A stretch of 56,150 nucleotides of DNA from Glycomyces luteolus. Its GTDB lineage: Bacteria > Actinomycetota > Actinomycetes > Mycobacteriales > Micromonosporaceae. A model generated the notes under the pieces. The model was not told the origin of the DNA, searched no databases, and saw only the letters and a program-made list of their open reading frames with translations. The translations under genes were made by a program, and so were the position numbers. Positions 22,139 through 30,863 of the stretch are shown piece after piece; within the stretch, counting starts at the first letter, position 1; each line of letters opens with the position of its first letter. The stretch lies in contig NZ_JAPZVP010000029.1 of the NCBI RefSeq assembly GCF_027622875.1, positions 1 through 56,150 on the forward strand, written 5' to 3'.

Positions 22139-24736
22139 ATGAACTTCGTGTGCTATCGGGACGCCTGGGGCGTCCCTCATCTGCGCGCGGCCGATCCCCA
22201 GTCGCTCGCCTTCGCTCAGGGCCACAACGCCGCCGCCGATCGGGCCTGGCAGTTGGAGACCCTGCTCCGCCGCGCGACCGGGACCTCGGCCGCGATCTTC
22301 GGCGCCGAATGGCTGCCCTGGGATCGACTCGCCCGGCAGACCGGGATCGTCGACGCCGCGCGCGCGGCCTTCGAGCAGCTCGACGCCGCGACCGCCGAAT
22401 GGGTCGGCGCCTACGTCGCCGGCGTCAACGCGGCCCTGCCGACCGCGGCCGCTTCCGCGCCGGAGTTCCATGGGCCCCCGGGCCTTTGGGAACCCTGGAC
22501 GCCGCTCGCCGTCTGGCACGCCGAGCACCTGCTCTTCGGGTCCGGGTTCCCCGCGAAGCTCTGGCGCGAGCGCGTCATCGAGCATCTCGGCGAGGACGCG
22601 GTCGGGCGGTTCGCCATGGACGGCCCCGCCCCGACCGGGTCGAACGGCTGGATCGTCGACGGGAGCCTCACCGCCTCGGGTGCACCGATCGTGGCGGGCG
22701 ACCCGCACCGGTTCCTGCAGCTTCCCGGTGCGTACCAGCAGATCCGCCTTGCCTGCGACGAGTTCGACGTGGTCGGCCTCGCGATGCCCGGCATCCCCGG
22801 CATCGCGCACTTCGGGCACACCGGCGGCGTGGCCTGGGGGATCACCAACGCCATGGCCGACACCCAGGACCTCTTCCACGAGCGGCTGCGCCGACACGAG
22901 GACGGGACGGTCGAAGCCCTCGGGCCCGACGGCTGGGAGCCTGCCCGGTCCTGGACCGAGACCATCGAGGTCGCCGGGAGCGAAGCCGCTTCCGTCGACG
23001 TGATCGTCACCGGGCGCGGATCCGTCGTCGCCGACGACGGCGAGACAGCGATGAGCGTCCGCAGCCCGCTGCACGCCGAACCCGAGCTCGGATTCGCCGC
23101 ACTGCCGAAGCTGCTCCGGGCCCGCACGGTCGCCGATATCGACGCCGCGCTTGACGGTTGGGTACTCCCCGTGAACGTGGCCATGGCCGCCGACACCGCC
23201 GGGGGCCTCCTCCACCGAGTCGCCGGTCGCGTCCCCGAACGCGACCCCGCGAACTTCGTCCGGCCCGTCCCCGCCTGGGAACCGCGATACGCCTGGAACG
23301 GCTGGAAGCCGTCCGCGTCCAAGGAAGTCAGCGGATTCGCCGCCATGGCAAACGACCGCGGCATCTCGAGCGGACTCGGGACCGAGTTCTGCGCGCCGCA
23401 CCGCGTCGAGCGGATCAGGGAGCTGCTCGAAGCCCGCGGCGACTGGACCGCCGCCGACATGGCCGCCATCCACACGGACACGCACCTGCCCACGGCCGCA
23501 ACGCTGATCGGGCTGCTCCCAGGACTCGAACTCAGCGGCCCCGCCGAGCTGCTGCGGAAGCGGCTGCTCGCCTGGGACTGCCGGATGGACGCCGACAGCG
23601 CCGACGCCGCCGCCTTCGCCGCGTTCCGCGCAGCCTTCGTACGGGGCCTCGCCGCCCTGCCCGCCTTCGCGCCGCTCGCCGAGCCCTCCCGGTATCCGGA
23701 GGTCTTCGCGCCCTGGCTCGTACTCGAGGTCCGCATCGCGTTCGCTCTGGAGCACCTGCTCAACGGCGGGCCGGTCAGCGAAGCGGAACGGGACGCCGCG
23801 CTGCGGGAGGCCATTGAGGAGGCCGCGGCGCTTCCGGCGACGACCTGGGGCGAAATGCACCGGCTCGTCCCCTGGCGGGACGCGGACCCGCCCGAGGCGC
23901 TGGCCGGGATGTCCGGCGACGCCGACTGCGTCCTGTCGACCTCGGGCGCGCCCGGGCTCACCGAGGACTTCGCGCGCGGCCCCGCCGCCCGCTGGGTCTG
24001 GGATCTCGACGACCGGGAGCGGAGCCTCTGGGTCGTCCCCTTCGGCGCGTCAGGCGCGCCCGGCCCGCATTTCCGGGACCAGTTCCCGCTGTGGCGAGCA
24101 GGGGAGCTTATCCCTGTCGTCACGGATTGGCGACGACTGCAAGAGGAGTACCGCATGATCGACCGTCCGGCAGCGTTCGAACGGACCTTGGACGGCTTCG
24201 GAACCGTATCCATTGTGCCCGTACGGCCCGGCGAGGACCTGGATCTGATCTACGGCTGGGTCGCCGAGGAACGCGCCCGCTTCTGGGGCATGACCGAGCA
24301 CACGCGCGAGTACGTGCTGGAGATCTACGAATACCTCGACTCGCTCGAGACCCACCACGCGTACCTGGCGCTGCGGGACGGGGAGCCAATCGCGCTCGTC
24401 CAGACCTACGAGCCCGACGCCGACCCCGTGGGCGAGTGCTACGAGGTCGAACCCGGCGACTTCGGCATGCACCTCCTCGTCGCCCCCGCCCGCGGCGGCG
24501 CACAAGCCGGATTCACCGGGAAGCTGATGAGCGCCCTCACCGCCTTCCTGTTCGCCGACCCGAGGCACCTGCGCATCGTGGTCGAACCGGACGCCCGCAA
24601 CGAGCGGGCCATCACCCGTATGCGCCGCACCGGGTTCACCTTCGGGCCCGAGATCCAGCTGCCGGACAAGACCGCCCGGCTGGCGTTCCTCCGCCGCGAG
24701 GACGCCTTCGGAAATCGGGCATCGGCCAGCCGGTGA
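22139..24736 (+). CDS. Penicillin acylase-like hydrolase fused to siderophore-type GNAT acyltransferase
   Basis: 865 aa in one open frame. Residues 1-665 form an Ntn-hydrolase of the penicillin acylase family, with VPHLRAADPQSLAFAQGHNAAADRAWQLE (read as two blocks) and the nucleophile Ser168 in GSNGWIVDGS, where self-cleavage would occur. Residues 673-865 form a GNAT like the siderophore N-acyltransferases (ERARFWGMTEHTREYV, then ALVQTYEPDADPVGECYEV and FGMHLLV). There is no signal peptide, so it is cytoplasmic, unlike classical secreted acylases. An in-frame ATG at 24155 with AGAGGAG six nt upstream marks the junction. I recall separate genes of these two types (desG, desH) in some desferrioxamine clusters; here they are one protein with no biosynthetic genes in the window. 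A role in acylating or editing an iron chelator is inferred. Confidence 0.85.
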   Translation: MNFVCYRDAWGVPHLRAADPQSLAFAQGHNAAADRAWQLETLLRRATGTSAAIFGAEWLPWDRLARQTGIVDAARAAFEQLDAATAEWVGAYVAGVNAALPTAAASAPEFHGPPGLWEPWTPLAVWHAEHLLFGSGFPAKLWRERVIEHLGEDAVGRFAMDGPAPTGSNGWIVDGSLTASGAPIVAGDPHRFLQLPGAYQQIRLACDEFDVVGLAMPGIPGIAHFGHTGGVAWGITNAMADTQDLFHERLRRHEDGTVEALGPDGWEPARSWTETIEVAGSEAASVDVIVTGRGSVVADDGETAMSVRSPLHAEPELGFAALPKLLRARTVADIDAALDGWVLPVNVAMAADTAGGLLHRVAGRVPERDPANFVRPVPAWEPRYAWNGWKPSASKEVSGFAAMANDRGISSGLGTEFCAPHRVERIRELLEARGDWTAADMAAIHTDTHLPTAATLIGLLPGLELSGPAELLRKRLLAWDCRMDADSADAAAFAAFRAAFVRGLAALPAFAPLAEPSRYPEVFAPWLVLEVRIAFALEHLLNGGPVSEAERDAALREAIEEAAALPATTWGEMHRLVPWRDADPPEALAGMSGDADCVLSTSGAPGLTEDFARGPAARWVWDLDDRERSLWVVPFGASGAPGPHFRDQFPLWRAGELIPVVTDWRRLQEEYRMIDRPAAFERTLDGFGTVSIVPVRPGEDLDLIYGWVAEERARFWGMTEHTREYVLEIYEYLDSLETHHAYLALRDGEPIALVQTYEPDADPVGECYEVEPGDFGMHLLVAPARGGAQAGFTGKLMSALTAFLFADPRHLRIVVEPDARNERAITRMRRTGFTFGPEIQLPDKTARLAFLRREDAFGNRASASR

Positions 24737-24745
24737 ACGCAGACG

Positions 24746-24777
24746 GCGGGCCCCCTGCCTTGCGGCAGGGGGCCCGC
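24746..24777. terminator. Strong convergent terminator
   Basis: A perfect 14-bp stem (24746-24759 with 24764-24777) and a TTGC loop between the acylase-GNAT gene and the convergent subtilase gene. No T run, but placement and stability fit a bidirectional terminator. Confidence 0.8.
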
Positions 24778-24815
24778 GAGCAGCGCCGTTCAGGCACCGG
24801 CCGCTGGAGGGCGAC

Positions 24816-25985
24816 CTATGGCGTCATGTAGAGCAGTCGGTTCGGGCTGCCGGCCGGATCGGTGATCACACCTGTCGTGGCGTTGCCGATCAAGGCCGAG
24901 GCCACCGCCGCCGGAGTCGCGGTCGGGTTGGCCGACAGATAGATCGCGGCCACCCCCGCCACATGCGGCGTCGAGATCGATGTGCCGGTCAGCCTCGCGG
25001 TGACGTTGAAGATGAAGTCCGACCGGACGTTGACCCCCGGCGCGAAGAGGTCGACGCAGGACCCGAAGTTCGAAGAGGCCCAGCGCACGTCGGCTACGTC
25101 CGAAGCCGCCACGGTCAGCGCCGGTCCCACCCGGGCCGGCGAGTTGGCGCAGGCATCGGAGTTGCTGTTCCCCGCTGCCACGGCGTATGTGACCCCCGAG
25201 TTGATCGAGGCCTCGACGGCGGTGTCGATCGCCTGGCTGGCAGTCCCGCTGAGGCTCATCGTGGCGACCGCGGGCTTGACGGCGTTCGCGGTGACCCACT
25301 CGACGCCGCCGATGACCGAGATGGCGTCGGAGACGCCGGTGCAGTTGAACACCTGGACGGGCACCAGCTGCACCTGCTTGGCGATCCCCTGGAGCGTGCC
25401 GCCGACCGTGCCGGCGACATGGGTGCCGTGGCCGTGGCAGTCGCGCGAGTTGCCGTCGGGGACGATGGCGCTGTACCCGGGGTCGAGTCGACCCGCGAAG
25501 TCCGGGTGGTCGAGCCAGATGCCGGTGTCGATGATGTAGGCGTGCACGCCCGTCCCGGTGTTGGTGTAGGTGAAGGAGGCGTCGAGCGGCAGCGCGCGCT
25601 GGTCGACGCGGTCCTGGCCCCAGGACGGCGGGTTGATCTGGGTGGCGGCGGTCTTGACCACCGTGTTCTGCTCGACGTAGTCCACGTCAGGGTCGGCGGC
25701 CAGTCGCTCGGCGTCGCTCGCATCCATGTGCACGGCGACGGCGCCGATGGAGTCGAGACGGGTCTCCACTCGGCCGTCGAACCGCTCCACCAGGTCTTCG
25801 GCCGCCTTTTCTTCGAACGCGACGATGTACTCGCCGGGAATCGCGTCGGGGCTGTCGGCGCCGAGGATCTCGGCGGTCCTCGCTTCGGCCGGCGCGGCGG
25901 CGGCCGCGATCGCGACTGCCGCCGCGGCCACCGTCGCAACGAGATAGCGATTCCGTCGTCTGGTCATATGCTTGCGCACGGGCAT
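24816..25985 (-). CDS. Secreted subtilisin-family (S8) protease
   Basis: 389 aa. Residues 1-36 are a signal peptide (VATVAAAAVAIAAAAAPAEA). An I9 propeptide follows (GEYIVAFEEKAAEDLVERF to about 115), ending VDYVEQNTVV. The catalytic domain has Asp153 (IIDTGIW), His186 (HGHGTHVAGT) and Ser336 (GTSISTPHVAG), plus the oxyanion Asn in AVAAGNSNSDACA. It resembles proteinase K-type actinobacterial subtilases and should degrade protein outside the cell. ATG at 25985 has AGAAGGG only 2-3 nt upstream; the Met at residue 7 is an alternative. Upstream 26031-26043 has a dyad ACTCTG-T-CAGAGT that may be an operator. Confidence 0.93.
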   Translation of the reverse strand: MPVRKHMTRRRNRYLVATVAAAAVAIAAAAAPAEARTAEILGADSPDAIPGEYIVAFEEKAAEDLVERFDGRVETRLDSIGAVAVHMDASDAERLAADPDVDYVEQNTVVKTAATQINPPSWGQDRVDQRALPLDASFTYTNTGTGVHAYIIDTGIWLDHPDFAGRLDPGYSAIVPDGNSRDCHGHGTHVAGTVGGTLQGIAKQVQLVPVQVFNCTGVSDAISVIGGVEWVTANAVKPAVATMSLSGTASQAIDTAVEASINSGVTYAVAAGNSNSDACANSPARVGPALTVAASDVADVRWASSNFGSCVDLFAPGVNVRSDFIFNVTARLTGTSISTPHVAGVAAIYLSANPTATPAAVASALIGNATTGVITDPAGSPNRLLYMTP

Positions 25986-26140
25986 TACCCTTCTGAAGAA
26001 GCAGATATGGCCTAAGTCACAAGGCCGCTGACTCTGTCAGAGTTGACCGCTGCTCGCCGGCGCGCTCTCGAAGCGGGTAAATATCCCACAATGGAGTGAC
26101 TACCGCCCGGTACTCGCACGGAGGGGCACAGCGCCCGCTC

Positions 26141-27172
26141 TCAGCACGCGCCGTCGTGCCGCTTCCGCGTCTGGCCCCGGTTGACCGCCAGGGCACCGGC
26201 GGCGATGAGCGCCGCCGCGACGCCGACGGTCACCGCGACGGGCACTCCCGTCGTCGGCAGCGCCGGCTGGGCGGCCTGATCCGACGGCGTCGACGGGTCC
26301 GGGGCCGCGGACGCGGTCGGATCGCCCACGGGTTCGACCGCGGGCAATTCGGCTTCCAGGACAACGGGTTCGCTACCGTCGACCACGAGCTCGAGCGTGA
26401 CGACCTCGACTTCCTCCAGCGGGCCGGTGACCGGGATGCGGAGGGTCGAGTCGCCGGCCTCCACCTCGCCGGTCTCCACCGTGGCGTCGCCGGTGCCGTC
26501 ACCGGTACTGGTGTCCGCCACGATTTCATATGGGACCGACGGGTCCTGGGTGCCGGCGGGGTTCGAGAAGTCCACGATCCACTCCGCGTCGGCGTCCTCG
26601 TGATCGGGTTCCGGTTCGACATCGTTCTCGATGACGATGCCGACGCCGTATTCGAGCTCGGGGACCTCGACGGGCTCCGGAGGCGTCGGCACCGCGCAGT
26701 CGCCCAGCTCGACGGCGTGCTGGAGCGAGTTCTTCAGCCCCCGGCCCTCTTTGCGCTTGTCGTCGACGACGGCGCCGGTGCGATCCGACTGGGCCTTCAG
26801 CTTGACCCGCTCGGTGTCGCCCGGGATCGTCTGGACGCCGGTGAGGGACCCTTCGCCCGTGTGGGGCAGCACCGCCCCGACCTGGAGGGTGCCTTCGAGT
26901 GCGGCGTTCTCCCAGGGCCCGGAGTCGGCGCCGATCTGCGTGAGGATCTCGGCCACGGTGTAGGTGTACTCGGCGGGATCGGCGACCGGGCCGGTGGTGT
27001 CGGTCAGCGACCACGCGAGTTCCCACTCGCCGTCGGTGTTGCAGGTGGCCGATGTGAGCTCGAGGGCGGGCGGGAACCACTGCCCCTGCGCTTGCGCCGG
27101 GGCGGCCAGCACGGTCGCGCCGGCCAAGCCGATTGCGGCGGACATGGACAGTTTGGACAGAATTGAGTGCAT
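26141..27172 (-). CDS. LPXTG-anchored surface protein
   Basis: 343 aa. The signal peptide (about 1-27: MSAAIGLAGATVLAAPAQA region) is followed by a beta-rich domain beginning WFPPALELTSATCNTDGEWE, with two Cys. An acidic middle part (VIENDVEPEPDHEDADAEW) and a second beta domain (TVETGEVEAGDSTLRIPVTG) follow, then a Pro/Ala-rich spacer. The C-terminus is a full sorting signal: LPTTG at 305-309, a 20-residue hydrophobic stretch and NRGQTRKR. A sortase should attach it to peptidoglycan. ATG at 27172 starts the signal peptide; the longer frame to 27349 overlaps the pectate lyase gene. The binding partner is unknown; the neighbours suggest a plant-polymer surface. Confidence 0.83.
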   Translation of the reverse strand: MHSILSKLSMSAAIGLAGATVLAAPAQAQGQWFPPALELTSATCNTDGEWELAWSLTDTTGPVADPAEYTYTVAEILTQIGADSGPWENAALEGTLQVGAVLPHTGEGSLTGVQTIPGDTERVKLKAQSDRTGAVVDDKRKEGRGLKNSLQHAVELGDCAVPTPPEPVEVPELEYGVGIVIENDVEPEPDHEDADAEWIVDFSNPAGTQDPSVPYEIVADTSTGDGTGDATVETGEVEAGDSTLRIPVTGPLEEVEVVTLELVVDGSEPVVLEAELPAVEPVGDPTASAAPDPSTPSDQAAQPALPTTGVPVAVTVGVAAALIAAGALAVNRGQTRKRHDGAC

Positions 27173-27276
27173 TAGGACAGCCTGTGAAATGTTCCCGCTT
27201 TTGGCGGTGAAGCCGGGCAGGCCGAGTCCGGAAAGTTCAGGCGATGGAGGACCGTCGCGATGCCGGGAAGCGGCAC

Positions 27277-27309
27277 GGCCCCCGACACCGGTGCGCGGTG
27301 TCGGGGGCC
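27277..27309 (-). terminator. Terminator of pectate lyase gene
   Basis: A perfect 13-bp stem (27277-27289 with 27297-27309) and a 7-nt loop, about 30 nt past the pectate lyase stop and before the LPXTG gene, so the two are probably separate transcripts. Confidence 0.8.
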
Positions 27310-27338
27310 GGCCTTCGAATTCAGCGGGGCGCCGCGGC

Positions 27339-28373
27339 TCAGGTCCCAATCTCGGGCTGCGGGCCGCTGAATTCGTTCAGGAGGGCCGGGACGGCCGCGG
27401 CCGGGTCGGCCTTGTAGTCGTAGAAGTCGTGCGGGTCGAACGCGTCGCCCTGCTCGCGGATCACGTCGTCCCAGGTGCAGCCGACGGTGATGTTGCCGCG
27501 CTGGACCAGCTCGCCCGCGACGGTGTAGTACGGGTTGTGCGTGCCCTCGTAGTAGCTGTTCTCGATCACCGCGCTCGTCGATCCGCGCACGTAGTTGCCG
27601 TAGGCGGAGGCGTTCTGCAGGTAGTTGTTGTACATGTGCAGGTTCGCGATGTTGTCCGCGCTCGGGTTGCGCTGCACGGTGTTCTTGAACCAGTTGTGGT
27701 GGATGGTGATCTGCGAGGTCACGTTGGGCGTCCAGCCGATTCCGAAGGTCTTGTTGTTGTCGAAGAACCGGTTCCACGAGACGGTGAGGAACGTGGTGTC
27801 CTTGCGGCTGTCGAGGAGGCCGTCGTTCATGCGCGTGAGCTTGTTGTGGTCGATCCAGATGTGGTCGGCCGTGTCGAGCTGGATCGCGTCGTAGTCGTAC
27901 TCCTTGTCGTCCGGGTCGTCCTCGGGCATGAGGGTGTCCCGGATCGTCAGGTTGCGGATGATGACATTGTGGACGCCGGGGCCGAGGAAGAACCCGCCCG
28001 CGACGATCTCGCCCTCGGTGCCGACGCCGATGATCGTCTTGTCCGAGGCGACCTTGAGCTCGGTGCCCTTGGGGCTGATCTCGATCGCGTCGGCGACCTG
28101 GATGACGTACGGCTCGGCGGCCGTGACGTACCGGTTGAGCTCCTCCTGCGTGGTGACGGTGACCGTCTCGCCGTCGGCGCCGCCGGTGGTCGGCCCGCGT
28201 CCCAGTCCGGGCAGGGACGCGAAGCCGTCCGCGGTGTCGGACCAGCCCTGCTTCGGGCGGCTGGGCGGTTCTGCGTTGGCGGTCGCGACGGCGAGGCCGG
28301 CGAGGACCAGGCCCGCGGCGGCCGTGGCCGCGACGGCGGCTCGGCGCAGTCTCCTTGTAGGCCAGGGGGTCAT
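27339..28373 (-). CDS. Secreted pectate lyase (PL1-like)
   Basis: 344 aa. The signal peptide (residues 1-34) ends ANA. A right-handed parallel beta-helix follows, with the PL1 signs: KTIIGVGTEGEIVAGGF (early strand), NVIIRNLTIRD, the calcium/substrate region YDAIQLDTADHIWIDHNKLTR (split by family as D-A-I and WIDH), then DGLLDSRKDTTFLTVSWNRF and RNPSADNIANLHMYNNYL. It cleaves polygalacturonate by beta-elimination outside the cell. ATG at 28373 has AGGAG 7 nt upstream. It is divergent from the sugar ABC operon at 28572, with matching promoters, which suggests joint induction by pectin breakdown products. Confidence 0.9.
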   Translation of the reverse strand: MTPWPTRRLRRAAVAATAAAGLVLAGLAVATANAEPPSRPKQGWSDTADGFASLPGLGRGPTTGGADGETVTVTTQEELNRYVTAAEPYVIQVADAIEISPKGTELKVASDKTIIGVGTEGEIVAGGFFLGPGVHNVIIRNLTIRDTLMPEDDPDDKEYDYDAIQLDTADHIWIDHNKLTRMNDGLLDSRKDTTFLTVSWNRFFDNNKTFGIGWTPNVTSQITIHHNWFKNTVQRNPSADNIANLHMYNNYLQNASAYGNYVRGSTSAVIENSYYEGTHNPYYTVAGELVQRGNITVGCTWDDVIREQGDAFDPHDFYDYKADPAAAVPALLNEFSGPQPEIGT

Positions 28374-28412
28374 GGGACGCTCCTAACGATGGGGGTGGCG
28401 TCTGCTGGGCCC

Positions 28413-28443
28413 AGCCTAAGCATCGCCATCGATTGACGTCAAT
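28413..28443 (-). promoter_or_regulatory. Pectate lyase promoter with palindrome at -35
   Basis: On the minus strand TTGACG (28442-28437), an 18-bp spacer and TAGGCT (28418-28413). The -35 is inside the perfect palindrome ATTGACGTCAAT (28432-28443). The spacer contains CAATCGATG, a 9-mer also present in the operator-like dyad of the divergent operon. Confidence 0.6.
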
Positions 28444-28479
28444 GGGTTGCCGAAACTTCCATCAAATTTCTTTCATGAC

Positions 28480-28536
28480 TTGACATAATCTGGCTCACAG
28501 ACCTAGCCTGGTCCCACTCATCGAATGCAATCGATG
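28480..28536 (+). promoter_or_regulatory. Promoter and operator of the sugar ABC operon
   Basis: TTGACA (28480-28485), an 18-bp spacer and TAGCCT (28504-28509), followed about 10 bp later by the dyad CATCGA-ATGCAA-TCGATG (28519-28536). The dyad begins near the predicted transcription start, where a bound repressor would block elongation. CAATCGATG is shared with the pectate lyase promoter. Confidence 0.6.
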
Positions 28537-28571
28537 CCCCGACCCCTTGTCCGCGTGAAGGGACCGCCAGC

Positions 28572-29909
28572 GTGACCATCGAACGACCCCCCGGCTCCAG
28601 CCCAGAGATCAACCGCCGCAACCTGATGAAGCTCTCCGGCCTCGGCCTGGCCGCCGTCCCCGGGCTCGCCGCCTGCGGGCGCGGCTTCGGCGGAGGCGGC
28701 GACGACGAATCCGGTGACGGCGTCACCCTCAACATGGTCTGGTGGGGCGACGCCACCCGGGCCGAGAAGACCCAGGCCGCCCTCGACATCTTCATGGAGG
28801 CCAACCCCGGCATCACGATCGAGGTCGAGTACCAGGACTCCGGCCCTTACCAGGACAAGCTCGCCACCCGCTTCGCCGCCAACGACGCGCCGGACCTCAT
28901 GGCGATGCGCATGGACTCGCTCCGCGAGTACGCCGACCGCGGCGCGCTCCTCGACCTCAGCGAGTACGGCGACGACATCGACCTGAGTGGACTCAGTGAG
29001 AACGCCGCGAACCTGGCCGAGGTCGAGGGCAGCGTCTTCGGCGTCCCCGCCGGGCTCAACGCCGTCGGCTTCGTCATCCGCAAGGACTTCGCCGAGCAGT
29101 ACGGCGTCGCGGTCCCCGACGGGAACACCTGGAGCTGGGACGACCTGGCGGCCTTCGCGCAGGCGATCAGCGACGCCTCCGGCAAGGAGGTCTACGGCAC
29201 CGGCTTCGACGTGCAGACGCTCCAGAACCTCGTGGTCTGGGTGCGCCAGCAGGGCGAGGACCTCTTCACGGAGGACGGGAGACTCGGTGTCACCGCCGCC
29301 ACCATGGAGGCCTGGTTCAACCTGGTCGGCGGGATGCGGCAGTCCGGCGCCTACCCTCCCGCGGGCTTCTTCGAGGAGATCGGCGGCTCGGCCGACCAGT
29401 CCTATATCGCCCAAGGGAAGCTCGCCTCGCAGATCATCCCGACCAACAACTTCCTCGGCTACAACGAGGCCTGCGGCGGAAACCTGGCGCTGCTGCGCAT
29501 CCCCGGTGAGACGCAGGCCGTCCGGCGAGGGCAATCGGTTGACTGCCCGCACCTGTGGTCGGTCGCCGCGGCCTCGAAGCACCCGAAGGAGGCCGTGAAG
29601 CTCCTCGACTTCCTCACCAACGACCCGGAGGCCTCGCTCGCCACGGGCACCACGCGCGGCGTCCCCGCGAGTTCGGCTGTGGCCGAGGAGATCAAGGACT
29701 CGCTCGAGCCGGACGACCTGGTCGCCACCGAATACCTCATGGGCCTGCAGGGCGAGGACCTGCCGCGCTCCTACACGTACCCGCCGGGCGGCAGCGCCAT
29801 CGCCGACTTCCTCGACGTCATCGCCGTCGAAGTCGAGTTCGGCCGCCAGACGGCCGCCGACGGGGCCGCCCAGTTCATCGCCGATGCGACGGCGGCGATC
29901 GAAGGGTGA
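28572..29909 (+). CDS. Sugar ABC transporter substrate-binding lipoprotein
   Basis: 445 aa. The N-terminal EINRRNLMKLSGLGLAAVPG has a twin-arginine motif followed by a lipobox (LAAC, Cys39), so it is probably exported folded by Tat and lipid-anchored. The rest is a family 1 extracellular solute-binding protein (LNMVWWGDATRAEKTQAALDI, later NLAEVEGSVFGVPAGLNA and GSADQSYIAQGKLASQI). It should capture an oligosaccharide, probably derived from pectin side chains given the neighbours. GTG at 28572. Its stop overlaps the next start in GTGA. Confidence 0.92.
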   Translation: MTIERPPGSSPEINRRNLMKLSGLGLAAVPGLAACGRGFGGGGDDESGDGVTLNMVWWGDATRAEKTQAALDIFMEANPGITIEVEYQDSGPYQDKLATRFAANDAPDLMAMRMDSLREYADRGALLDLSEYGDDIDLSGLSENAANLAEVEGSVFGVPAGLNAVGFVIRKDFAEQYGVAVPDGNTWSWDDLAAFAQAISDASGKEVYGTGFDVQTLQNLVVWVRQQGEDLFTEDGRLGVTAATMEAWFNLVGGMRQSGAYPPAGFFEEIGGSADQSYIAQGKLASQIIPTNNFLGYNEACGGNLALLRIPGETQAVRRGQSVDCPHLWSVAAASKHPKEAVKLLDFLTNDPEASLATGTTRGVPASSAVAEEIKDSLEPDDLVATEYLMGLQGEDLPRSYTYPPGGSAIADFLDVIAVEVEFGRQTAADGAAQFIADATAAIEG

Positions 29910-30853
29910 CCACCACGTCGACCGAGACCGCCGTCATGCCGGGGGCGGTCGCCCCTCCTGCGCCGCAATCGCAGCGGCGCAGGAGGGCGCGGAAGGACCG
30001 CGCAGGCTACCTGTTCCTGCTGCCCTGGTTCATCGGGATGCTCTTCACGGTCGTCCCGTTCTTCGCCTCGCTCTACCTGGCGTTCACCGACTACAACCTC
30101 TTGAACCCTCCGAAGTGGATCGGGTTGGAGAATTTCGCGGACATGTTCCGCGACCCCGTGCTGCTCAAGTCGCTCCAAGTGACCTTCGTGTACACGTTCG
30201 TGTCGGTGCCGCTCTCGCTCGCGGCCGCGCTCGGCGTGGCGATGATCCTCAACCGCGGCATCAGGGGCCTCCCCTGGTACCGGGCCGTGTTCTACCTGCC
30301 CTCGCTCCTCGGCGCGAGCGTCGCGGTGGTCCTGTTGTGGCGCTATGTCTTCGGGTTCGACGGGATCGTGAACGCGTTCCTCGGCTGGTTCGGGATCGAC
30401 GCGATCTCGTGGACCTCCGACCCCGACTACGCGCTCACCACGCTGATCATCCTGCACATCTGGACGTTCGGCTCGCCCATGGTGATCTTCCTGGCCGGGC
30501 TGCGGCAGATCCCCGTCATGTACTACGAGGCCGCCGCCGTCGACGGCGCCTCGAAATGGCGGCGGTTCCGTTCGATCACGCTGCCGCTCCTGAGCCCCAT
30601 CATCTTCTTCAACCTGATCCAGTCGCTCATCGCCTCGTTCCAGACGTTCACGCAGGGCTTCGTCATGAACAACGGCGGCGGCGGACCGGCGAACTCCACA
30701 TTGTTCTACAACCTGTACCTGTATCAGCAGGGGTTCAACCAGTTCAACATGGGCTACGCCTCCGCGATGGCCTGGACCCTGCTCGTCATCATCGCCGTGT
30801 TCACCGCGATCACCTTCTTCACCGCCAAATACTGGGTCAACTACGACAGCTGA
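29906..30853 (+). CDS. Sugar ABC transporter permease (MalF-like)
   Basis: 315 aa with six membrane segments. A basic N-terminus (QSQRRRRARKDR) precedes GYLFLLPWFIGMLFTVVPFFASLYLAFTDY in two blocks. The EAA loop that docks the ATPase is present: YYEAAAVDGASKWRRFRSITLPLLSP. GTG at 29906 overlaps the binding-protein stop. Together with the next gene it forms the channel. No ATPase is encoded in the operon, so a shared MsiK-type ATPase must energise it (known for actinomycete CUT1 systems; inferred here). Confidence 0.92.
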   Translation: MTTTSTETAVMPGAVAPPAPQSQRRRRARKDRAGYLFLLPWFIGMLFTVVPFFASLYLAFTDYNLLNPPKWIGLENFADMFRDPVLLKSLQVTFVYTFVSVPLSLAAALGVAMILNRGIRGLPWYRAVFYLPSLLGASVAVVLLWRYVFGFDGIVNAFLGWFGIDAISWTSDPDYALTTLIILHIWTFGSPMVIFLAGLRQIPVMYYEAAAVDGASKWRRFRSITLPLLSPIIFFNLIQSLIASFQTFTQGFVMNNGGGGPANSTLFYNLYLYQQGFNQFNMGYASAMAWTLLVIIAVFTAITFFTAKYWVNYDS

Positions 30854-30863
30854 GGTCCCACCC

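Noticed and set aside
26031..26043. ACTCTGTCAGAGT dyad and an 11-mer (TCAGAGTTGAC) shared with 6504-6514
   Set aside because: The two copies have opposite relation to their genes and the match is short, so a common regulator cannot be supported.
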